Part shown: positions 55,085-64,000 of the stretch, one piece after another
Numbering within the stretch: position 1 is the first letter of the stretch
How the letters are laid out: each line of letters opens with the position of its first letter
Made by a program: the position numbers and the translations under genes
The notes under the pieces: generated by a model
The model's input: only the letters and a program-made list of their open reading frames with translations
Database searches by the model: none
Told to the model about the DNA's origin: nothing
Assembly: GCF_027595985.1 (NCBI RefSeq)
Contig: NC_073307.1
Span: forward strand, 40,031,917-40,095,916
Source of the DNA: Sorex araneus
Lineage: Eukaryota; Chordata; Mammalia; Eulipotyphla; Soricidae
Direction of reading: 5' to 3'
DNA length: 64,000 bases

Positions 55085-55555
55085 CTAGTGGCTCTACGCA
55101 CACACTAGGCTTGTCATTTAAGCTGTATAGATCTGAATTCAGATCAGTTCCTCCCCATGAGACTGGTGCCCAGGCAGTGATTAGCAAGGCATGCACAGGG
55201 CAGGTGAGCAACTGAAAGGTAGAGAGGCTTCACGGAGGCCAGGCTCAGTGGCACAGAAGAGACACGGAAGCACCTGCTGGCTGGCCCAGGCCTACGGGGT
55301 CCTGGCCTGTAGTCTCTATGATGCAGACGAGCCAACCTTGGTACCTCCAGCATCATCCATTGGGTTGCAATCCGTTTGTGGAAAAACGATAAAATAATAT
55401 TGTTTCATGCTGCTATTTTTCAAATATTCTCCAAAGGTAATTGTCACTTAGTTTTCAATTTTTGCACTCAGTGAAGGTTTTAATCTACATTTTGCTGGGC
55501 ACTCATTTACAACCATTTTTATTTTGAATTAAATATTTTCTTTGATCTGTTCTCT
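55085..55555. other. Unassigned sequence
   Basis: No gene or repeat is recognised. Confidence 0.35.
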
Positions 55556-55737
55556 TTATTTTATTTTTTTATTTTTGGGTCATACCCGATGATATTTGGG
55601 TTACTCCTGGCTCTGCACTCAGAAATTACACCTGGTGGTGCTCGGGGGACCATATGGGATGATGCCGGGAATTGAACTTGGGTTGGCCGCATACAAGGCA
55701 AACACCCTACTAGCTGTGCTATCGCTCCAGCCCCGCC
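55556..55737 (-). mobile_element. Shrew tRNA-SINE, type A
   Basis: Minus strand: TTTTTGGGTCATACCCGATG, body, head ending GCTATCGCTCCAGCCCC. Contains a GATGATGCC insertion. Confidence 0.9.
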
Positions 55738-55774
55738 CCCTCTAGCTCTGTACTATTTAATTGCTTCTGCTAGC

Positions 55775-55858
55775 CTTTGAGGGACCATATGGGGTTCTGG
55801 GGATCAAACTGGGTTAAGTTTGTGCAAGGCCAAGTGTCATGTACCATCTCCCTGGTCG
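55775..55858 (-). mobile_element. SINE fragment
   Basis: Minus-strand head and middle only: GGGACCATATGGGGTTCTGG, CATCTCCCTGGTC. Confidence 0.6.
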
Positions 55859-55867
55859 CTGATCTGT

Positions 55868-55873
<6 letters not shown>

Positions 55874-55939
<66 letters not shown>
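55874..55939 (+). repeat. (AC)n microsatellite
   Basis: About 33 uninterrupted AC units, the longest CA tract in the window. Confidence 0.98.
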
Positions 55940-55941
<2 letters not shown>

Positions 55942-56535
55942 CTATGTGTTACTGATTTTAAAAGGGAATTTGCCACTACTTGGAGTTTTCAAAAGGAAAA
56001 GAAATGAAATCTGAGAAATTAAAAAGTTTAAAGCCAGAAAGCCTCTGAGTGGATCTAGTAAAGCTTGGTTCAGGCCCCCACGGCCTGGGCATCCTCCTGG
56101 AGCACCGGCTCTCCTGTTGAATGTCATCGTCATCTTCAGTCAGCACACGACTTGGTCCAGAAACGGGTGCTGGCACGTAGGCCCGAGGCCCAGCCAGAAG
56201 TCGGGCCAGCATGGATACCAACCCTGTCTGGAATGAATACCAGGCACAGAGGGAACTTGCCTCATGTGGATGGGAACAGGACCAGCCCTGTGAAATGTGA
56301 ACTTGGTAAGCCAAATCTCCACTGTGGGCCCATACCCCACTCCTACCTGGAGGGACACTGACATAATACGGGCTGAACACTATCAGCTGCACACCATACG
56401 GACCAAAGACAGTCAATTTGGCAGCAGGGTGGGCGAAGAGGAGGCAGAGCACCTTGGTTCTCCCCATGCCCCATTATTCCATTTTTTCATTTCTTTGTTC
56501 TGTTTCCAATGCAAATAAACTACTCCATGAGATTT
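55940..56535. other. Unassigned sequence
   Basis: A 163-codon minus frame (55976-56467) overlaps an equally open plus frame. No domain is recognised. Confidence 0.35.
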
Positions 56536-56536
56536 T

Positions 56537-56716
56537 TTACCCCCCCCTTGGCTTTTTGGGTCACACCCGGTGATCCTCAGGGATTACTCCTGGCTCTGCA
56601 CTCAGAAGTTACTCGTGGGGATCCTTGGAGGACTGTATGGGATGCCGGGGATGGAATCTGGGTTAGCCCCCTTGCAAGGCAAATGCCCTCCCTGCTGTAT
56701 TATGGCTCTGCCTCTC
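56537..56716 (-). mobile_element. Shrew tRNA-SINE, type A
   Basis: C-run in place of the T tail, then GGCTTTTTGGGTCACACCCG, body, and degenerate head GTATTATGGCTCTGCC. Confidence 0.85.
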
Positions 56717-56719
56717 ACC

Positions 56720-59075
56720 CCACCCCCGCACCCCCTGTTCGCCCCGTGAGCTGTAGACTCCCGCAGTATTCTGTTATCTCTGCTGGAGCCATGAGGGAGA
56801 AACAAGGGGAAGGTACCCAAAGTAAGAAAAGCAGAGTTATCCCAGAAGAACCATGCAGTATACATTTCCCACGCAGCCTTCCTCCTACTCCAAATTGAGG
56901 TTGGGTCCAAGCACAATAAGATCTCTCAGCAGACTTTGGCATAATCAAGTCCTATACATCCCTAAGGAAGATACTCACCCTTGACTAATTCGCTCTTCCT
57001 AGACCATCTCTTAGAGCCCTGGAAGAACCTATCTGAGAAAATGGCTATGTCTGGCCAAGAGCGTTGGGTCACACCAGGACGTTTAGATTAGCACTGGGCG
57101 TTAAGGTAAATAGCTATGATATGCCCAGGACTTTGGACCCCAGGGCTTCAGTTTGGCCTCTAGAGGGACCAGAAATGGGGTAACAGCAGCAGGCATGCTA
57201 TGCCTATGTGAGCTGACCCTTCATGAAAGGCCTGGCAAACTTTTCTGGTTGGCAACACTTCATATGTCTCTCACGTGTCGCTGCTGGGACAACTCTAAGA
57301 CCCTAATGGTAGCAACTGAAAGCTGATTTCTCTTGTGCCTTATGCTCCTTGACCTTTATGATTAGATCATCAGTTTTCTCTGCAGGGCTCAGGGGGCTCT
57401 GTGACCACAGGGACCGTGTGCCATTCAAGCCTGGCCCCTCTTTTTACTGGTTTTCATTGGTATTCTCTCGCCGATTAAAGCTTTCTATGAGTAGAATAGC
57501 TACTCTGAGTTCTGTGAGTCCTTTTAGGCATCAAGTCTGAGGATTGAGATCTCGAGGTCCCTTCTGCCGCAGAGCACGTCAGTGATTTCCACCAGTGAGC
57601 CAGGCAGGAAGTGAAGCAGTGACTGGGTCTGGGTGGATGCTGTAAAAGGCCTGGATATATCTGCTCCTGCACTTTGGGGGTCTTGAGTAAGCAGCAAATA
57701 AAAACCATGGATGGAGGGGGAAGCCCACGCATCCCAGTATCCGCATTAAATCTCCACTCCCAGGTACCATGTGACTCTTCAAAGAACCTATTCAAGCCAT
57801 GGAACCGTGATTTTTACATGTATGTTTTTATTTGTAAAGCACCCAAAGATTATATGTAAAATACATAATTTACATATTACTCAGTGAGAGAACTAAACCC
57901 AGCCAGACTGATAACAAAATATTCAGATAAATGACTAAGAGAAGCATATGTGAAGTGGCGGCCAGGATCCATGATTTTCCACAGCTCACTCCCAGCCCAG
58001 TGTTCCTAAGTGGAAAGCACAGGGCAGTTTTTCAAAGGGACTTGGGAGCGAATGAAATTCTGGACTGTGGAAATCTGGGCCTTCGTTTCTGTCTGGCTGC
58101 AGGCTCACTTTCCTTGCTTCCTTGGAAATGGGGGGAGGACACCAGTGAACAAAACCTACCTTAGGAATCAGATGCACGATGGTTCAGCCTCCTCCGCATT
58201 TTGTGATTTCGCCGCAAGGCGAGAAGCTCCTGCAGCAGGAGGGCATGTCTGGATTCCCCGGTGCCCAGCGCACCCCCTGAGGCCAGCTGCCCTCCACCTG
58301 GTCGCCCTCCAAGGAGGCACCAGAAGGAAAAGAGATTCCAAACTGATGACACAGTGGGCTTGAAACTACTATGGAATGTTTCCACTCACAGATTTCACCG
58401 CAAGCGAGCATTTCAGCAAGCCTCAAACGTCATTCTTGGCCGTGAAAACAGTCACGACTCTGGCACCTTTATCTGCCAACTGCAGGGCGAGGGATGTCTT
58501 ATTGCTCAACTTCCTCATACCTCTTCTCTTCATTGTTGTGGCTGATGCTGCTCCTGCAGTGCCCAGGGGTACAGCTCTCCCACCTGGCTGGGAAGTTCTG
58601 CACATTTTTAGCTGCGGTGGTCACCTGGGGTCACACATCAAGTGCTCAAGGAGGTCTGCAATATTTCAGCTATGGTGCTTGTGCATGTGCTGGTGGGGTG
58701 AGCACTCTTGGCTGAAGCTTGTGATTTGTGGTGGGGGCACTCTCTAGGGGACACTGATCTGTATACACACATGCTCCCCAGAGGTTGACCTTCCTGACTG
58801 TGCTGCTCAAACATCTTTTTGTGGTGATTACACACAACTGGCTGGGAAATAACTCATGGTAGACACTGCTGGCAACAGGGTTGCTGGGCTCCAACAGCAG
58901 AACTGCCAGGATGGTTCTTGGTGTATGTGGAGTACCAGGGATTTGAGCTCAGGACCATATGCATGCAAGACAGGGGCTCTTAGCCTCCCTGCATTGTTCC
59001 TGCAAGCCCATGGCAGTCTAAGGAAGACAAATTAAAAAACAAAACAAACTTCATTTATGTATTGCACAAACCAAG
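56720..59075. other. Mostly unassigned, older repeats likely
   Basis: No gene recognised. 58600-59000 has phrases that may be decayed SINE (GTACCAGGGATTTGAGCTCAG), too diverged to place. Confidence 0.3.
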
Positions 59076-59077
59076 AT

Positions 59078-59190
59078 TTTTGGCTCTGTTTTGGTTTAGT
59101 TTGGGGACCCATCCTAGCATGCTCTGGAGATCTTGTGGGAGTAGGGGTTGCAGCCGAGGCTCCCTCATGCAAAGCTTGTGCTCTACTCTG
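59078..59190 (-). mobile_element. Decayed SINE
   Basis: GGGGACCCATCCTAGCATG and TCATGCAAAGCTTGTGCTC on the minus-strand layout. Confidence 0.45.
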
Positions 59191-59194
59191 ATTC

Positions 59195-59374
59195 AGATCT
59201 TTTTTTTTTTTCCTTTGGTTTTTGGGCCACACCGCTGAGCTTACTCCTGGCTCTGAGCTCAGGGATCACTCCTGGCAGGCTTGGGGCACCATATGGGATG
59301 CCGATGACCAAACTTGGGTCAATCTTGTGCAAGGCAAGCAAGCACCTCAGTCGTGATATTATCTCTCCAGCACC
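59195..59374 (-). mobile_element. Shrew tRNA-SINE, type A
   Basis: T-run, GGTTTTTGGGCCACACCG, CACCATATGGGATGCCGATG, ending TTATCTCTCCAGCACC. Confidence 0.85.
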
Positions 59375-59764
59375 TCATATTTTTCCTTAATTGATTTTTT
59401 TTTTAAAAATTGAGGTATAGTTCACAGTACTACTAAAGTCATTTTATAGTTGTACAGTTAGTGCAGTGACCTCTCCATTAGTCCATGGTCCCTCCCCCTC
59501 CCTGGGAAGACTTGGAGTTTACTTGCAAATATTCATCCACTGGTGAAAACACATGGTCATAGATGAGAGCAGCAGAAGATGTTGGTAAGTCACATTGAAT
59601 GGGTGAGTGATGTCTCCTACAAGTCTGATAAAAGGTCAGTTCCAGGAACATAAAACTGGGCTTCTTATAAAACACTCAGGCTTCCTAGCAAACAACAACC
59701 ACCTAAGTATGCCTGCATGAGTTTCATTTCCATGTTTTGTGCATATACCCTTCATCAGGCAGGG

Positions 59765-59937
59765 GTTTTTTGTTTTGTTTGTTGGGTCACACCCGGCAAC
59801 ACACAGGAGTTACTCCTGGCTCTGCAATCAGGAATCTCTCCTGGCAGTGCTGGGGGACCATATGAGATGACAGGGATCGAACCCGGGTCGGCAGTGTGCA
59901 ACCCCACCTGCTGTATTACTGCTCCAGTCTACCATCA
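59765..59937 (-). mobile_element. Shrew tRNA-SINE, type A
   Basis: GTTGGGTCACACCCGGCAAC to TATTACTGCTCCAGTC. Head partly deleted at GTGCAACCCCACC. Confidence 0.87.
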
Positions 59938-59939
59938 GG

Positions 59940-60545
59940 TGGTTTTAAGTGACTTTGCCTAGCTATTAACTTTCAACGGGAAACCCAAGGTGCAGAGAAG
60001 CATTTAGTTTTAGGACATTCTGCAAATCAATAGATTTTTAAAAAGCCAATATTCATCTCAATATTCAACAATATTCATTGTTCAGAAGCAATCCTGAGCA
60101 TCTGCTCAACCACCCAAGAAGGATGCTGAAGGGCTTTTGCCATTGGCTGGCTCAGGTAATAAAGAGCTCACAGGGATTTGGTGGACACAAAGCACAATTC
60201 TCAACTTGTGAACATTTTCCAAATGTTTTTCTCTTAACTGGGAATACTAGCTAACTGGCCTGAATCCTTTTCCAGTGCTCAGTGGATGCCTAGTTTCTGA
60301 GTGTTACCTTCCCCCTCTAACTTGGGCCTGATGTTCACTGCTAGACGGAAAACACATCTTTGGCTAGACAGATGTGAATCGATATTACATAAAAATATTT
60401 CCACTTGGGAAAATTCCGAGATAAAAGTGTCTTTTCTATCTCTGGACAGACCTAAGCAACCATGAGGCCACCTCAGGAAAAGAGAAAATAAATTTTTGAT
60501 AGTTTGCCAATAGTGAGATGGGATTAGGTGCTCCTAAAGAGTTTC
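59940..60545. other. Unassigned sequence
   Basis: Nothing recognised. Confidence 0.35.
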
Positions 60546-60547
60546 CT

Positions 60548-60705
60548 GGGCAGGATTAAGAGTACCTCGGGTGGAGCACTTGCCTTGCAAGCAGGCAACT
60601 TGTGTTTGATCTCAGCAACCCCTTATGGTCTCTTTTGAGCCTGCCCAGGAATAAGCCTCAGCTGAGCACTGCTTGCTTGGGGTGGCCCCAAATCAGAAAA
60701 AGAAA
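60548..60705 (+). mobile_element. Decayed SINE
   Basis: GAGCACTTGCCTTGCAAGCAG, CCCCTTATGGTCTCTTTTGA, GGGGTGGCCCC. Confidence 0.6.
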
Positions 60706-60954
60706 AAAATTCTTGTCCTCCCATTTTGAAAACAGAAAGTGACTCATTGTTCTGGTTACTGCCTCAGGGTTTGCACTAGTTTGGTCTCTGAAGACTTTTT
60801 CCTAGTAAGAGCAAAGAAAATGACTTCAGAGCTAGGATACAATTTTATCTATAATAAATAGCAGTGAGTAGTAAAATCTGCTTTGAGTTGAGCAAATTAC
60901 ACAGACATTTCATGCTCAGGAATGCAGCATATCAAGTAACACAGAGCTTCTTTA

Positions 60955-61105
60955 AACACTGCAGAGTTCAGCTAATTTAGATAATGTATGTTTGGAAATG
61001 CAAGATTGTTAAAAATGCAAAAACGCTGTAAGTCTATTAACATGCTAATTAAATTAATTTTACTAGGCCATTTTAATCTTAATTTCCTACTAATTAAATG
61101 ACACA
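60955..61105. promoter_or_regulatory. AT-rich segment dense in homeodomain-like motifs
   Basis: Several TAAT/ATTA cores close together (CATGCTAATTAAATTAATTT, then CTACTAATTAAATGAC). This is typical of conserved developmental enhancers but also of plain AT-rich DNA. Confidence 0.2.
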
Positions 61106-61775
61106 ACTTTTGACAACAAGTATTTTATCATATGTACCAGCATTTCCCCCTTTCGCGATAGTTCAAGGGTTAGTATGCTGAAATAGGACTTAGCTTTTGT
61201 GCTCCTTAAAATTCTCAGATTCCAATGGACTATTTTAATATGTACAGACCACCAAAAGTGCTGCTTGAATCCTTGGATGGGGGTGGGGGTGGAAAATACA
61301 TTTGAAAGTTTTGAGTTTTGCGTCTTTATTAAGTGTTTACATGGTGAGAACAGAGAATCACAATTACCTGTCATGGTAATTGTAGATGATACTATCACAT
61401 GGCCATCCCCCTCAAAAACTAAAGTGTCTTTGTACCATTACAGTTTCAAAAATATGGTCTTTGTTTAAATAAATCCAGGAGCTGGCTAGCTTAAAGTTTC
61501 ACATTGATGCTGGAACTTCTCTGGGGAGTCTGATGGTGGACCGTGGCTTCTGTTTCCTGGGTCCAGGGGACAACAGCCCATGAGAGGGCAGAGCTCAAGA
61601 TCTCACAGGTCACTGTTCAAAGTCCTTCATTGTGAGCACCTTGGACTGTCCTCTTGAGGGAACAGAAATTTGAGCCATGAAATAAATGCCTTGTAAATGT
61701 CTTCCTGTGAAATCATACCTGACCCTCAGAGGGCAGGGCAGACCTACAGGGTTTGGACACACTATCTAAAACATC
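61106..61775. other. Unassigned sequence
   Basis: Overlapping frames of about 90-100 codons on both strands, no domains. Confidence 0.35.
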
Positions 61776-61777
61776 AA

Positions 61778-61950
61778 TCACCGAAGCCAGAGCGATACTA
61801 CAGCAGATAGACATCTGGCTTGGATGTAGCCAACCCAGGTTTGACCCCTGGGACCCCTTATGGTCTCCCGAGCCTCGCCAGGGGTGATCTCTCAGCACAG
61901 AGCCAAGAGTAAGCCCTGAGCACTGCCAGAGGGTGGCCCAAAATAAAGTA
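61778..61950 (+). mobile_element. Shrew tRNA-SINE, type A, decayed
   Basis: GAAGCCAGAGCGATACTACAG head, GCCAGGGGTGATCTCTCAGC body. Confidence 0.8.
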
Positions 61951-62362
61951 AAAAACAAAAGAACCAAAAATCACATCAATTACTGCATGGATAAAAGATT
62001 TCAGAAACAAACTGCTGACTCTTCTCAGCGTCACTATTTCTAGAATGTCTTTATCCATACTCTCGGCATTTTTTATTGAACTTTGGCTTTGACAACCCAC
62101 AACTATATGACCTCAGTAAATTTCTTGATTCCTTAATCTCTTCATCTATAAAAGGGTATTATAGAACAGGAAGTCACTGAATTACTGGGCCTGGCATAAA
62201 ACACTTTGTAAGTGTCAGTTGTTCAAAGTATTATCATTTACAACTATTATGCTAACCCATAATGCTTGCAGACAAGTCATTAGCACAAAGTCAAGAATGC
62301 CGATCACAAGGCATCTTAAGATTGCGTTACAAAAAGTAAAAAGACACAATTTTGTAAAGGCT

Positions 62363-62525
62363 CAGGGTTGGAGACACAGCACAGTAGTTAAAGCTTTGCC
62401 ACGCACGCAGCAGGCCACGTTCAGTTGTAAGCACCACATTATGGGTCTCCTCATTATGCTCCCAAGCAGAGAGCTAGGAGTAATCCCTGAGCATCGTCAA
62501 GTATGCCCCCTAAGCAAAAAAAGCC
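62363..62525 (+). mobile_element. Shrew tRNA-SINE, decayed
   Basis: CAGGGTTGGAGACACAGCAC head, GAGCTAGGAGTAATCCCTGA body. Confidence 0.7.
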
Positions 62526-62529
62526 CCAA

Positions 62530-63555
62530 CCCCCCAAAATGGGATCACCAGACCCCAAACGACTCTTAAAGTGTGGCTCAGAAAGATTGACCTTCACCAC
62601 ATTTGTCTTCTTTTCAGTTTTTGCTCCCAATTAACTTCATGCAAAGGGGAATCTCGCTGCTTCCGAAGTGAACTGGGGGATGAAGACTTTGTGATGATCC
62701 GTGGAAGATGGGTTCCCTTCAAAAGATGCAGTTGAGACACAGCAGCAAACAAGATTTCTCCTCCACAATTCTGCCCATCCTGCATGACACCAAAATAAGG
62801 CTCTATCTCTGCCCTAACTAACATCTGATTGCTACCCTACAGAGCACAACTCCATCATCCACTGTGCCCAGAGGACCTAAAGCTCTCTTGCTGATTTTGT
62901 CCAAAGGTGAAGAAGCTCAAGAATCAACTCCAAGAGCTCAGACCTCCATTTTCTACGCCTCTGGCGGGGACAACCCAGCAGAGAAAAGAACACACCGTCT
63001 CTCAACTGTGTGAAGAGAGCAGAGCTGGTCAAGGAAGGCTGTGGCTGGAGTCTCCCAGCTTTGCAGGATGTGGAGCTGAGGGGGGCCTCTATGCCTTCAC
63101 TTTATGCCATCACTCTGCTCTAACAATTGTCACCAATTAGTTCTGAGAAGTGAGAATGGTACTTTCAGTTCACATCTTGGTTTTAGAAATGAAATCAAAC
63201 AGGAACAGGGAAACATTCCCTGCCTCTGTTCCTTGTTTTAGACAAGAACATCAGAATCTCACCCAGAGCGATTCTTAAGGCTGGGGGAGGGGGTGGTGGT
63301 GAAAGATGTCAACCTCTGACATGTTTACTTGGGGAACCATTGCAATGACAATATTCTGAGGAATATGCAAACTCAAGGCAAAAGAGGGCACTAAATCACA
63401 GCGACAATGCAAATATTTTGTGCTTGTGGTTGAGTCTGTTATTTCCAAGATGACGCAGTTGACCAAGAGATCTCCATTTTTAATGTTTTTTTTTTTTATA
63501 TATAAAACAAGTAAAAGAAGGTTTTACACACAAGGTTTTACAGAAGTAACAAATT
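62530..63555. other. Unassigned sequence
   Basis: No gene recognised. Confidence 0.35.
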
Positions 63556-63556
63556 A

Positions 63557-63740
63557 CTTTTTTTTTTTTTTTTTTTGCTTTTTGGATCACACCTGGTGAT
63601 GCACAAGGAACACTCCTGGCTTTGCACTCAGGAATCACTCCTGGTGGTGCTCAGGGGACCATATGGGATGCTGGGAATCTAACCCGGGTTGGCCGAGTGC
63701 AAGGCAAATGCCCTACCTGCAGGGCTATCGCTCCAGCCCT
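63557..63740 (-). mobile_element. Shrew tRNA-SINE, type A
   Basis: Long T-run, GCTTTTTGGATCACACCTGG, complete body and head. Flanks AACAAATTACT and AACAAATTGCT suggest a target duplication with one change. Confidence 0.92.
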
Positions 63741-64000
63741 GCAACAAATTGCTTAGAATGGTAATATTTTTGGTTTACTCATCAAAACAGCAAACAATAA
63801 AACAGCAAAAACCTTAGCAGTTAAATAAAAAAGTGACATTCTTTATTTATGCGTCAAACCATATTAAACATTGAAATGCATTTATTTTCATGTTCTGCAG
63901 CAATATCCCTTATTCCCTTTTGCCCCCCCCCACTCCCCTAAATAATTTGGTGAATCTCTTACCAAATGATTGATTTACAATTCTTGACACCACTTTTTAC

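Noticed and set aside
55976..56467. 163-codon minus frame
   Set aside because: The complementary strand is also open over much of the range, and no domain is seen.

Overview
The window reads as repeat-rich nuclear DNA of a shrew (Soricidae, probably Sorex). The main evidence is more than 40 copies of a tRNA-derived SINE. Its head carries A- and B-box-like promoter motifs and it continues into a body ending in GTGTGACCCAAAAAGC; I recognise this as the common-shrew SINE. LINE-1 3' ends, old mammalian L1 fragments and a gammaretrovirus-like LTR element agree with a placental mammal. This assignment is from memory and pattern, not from a search.

Layout. 0.5-1.1 kb: a short L1-tailed retroposon. 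2.0-3.7 kb: a LINE-1 3' end with a long purine microsatellite. 5.1-15.4 kb: two same-orientation LTRs on the minus strand. The right one is followed by a tRNA-Pro-type primer binding site and a broken gag start. Between the LTRs lie a rearranged LRRC37 pseudogene (9.25-10.94 kb), two composite repeats (8.6-9.2 and 10.9-11.9 kb), and a complete 1.35-kb retroposon with tandem GC-rich monomers (12.19-13.54 kb). 15.4-24 kb: SINEs, a second monomer retroposon (18.74-19.44 kb) and a small fragment related to the next element. 24.25-25.35 kb: an endogenous bornavirus-like nucleoprotein element, inserted as a processed mRNA copy between exact 20-bp target-site duplications. 26-34 kb: repeat-poor and GC-richer, with a CpG-rich segment, an LTR-like promoter/poly(A) module and one credible small coding exon on the minus strand. 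34-64 kb: intergenic or intronic DNA with SINEs, L1 fragments, a 430-bp direct duplication (40.1/42.0 kb), microsatellites and a few candidate regulatory sites.

No complete, intact protein-coding gene is visible. Most long open frames are repeat translations or chance. The interest lies in the genomic fossils: the bornavirus-like retrocopy with two related fragments, the inverted LRRC37 pseudogene, and two families of monomer-headed, L1-tailed non-autonomous retroposons. One of these families has fused with a SINE-derived module.
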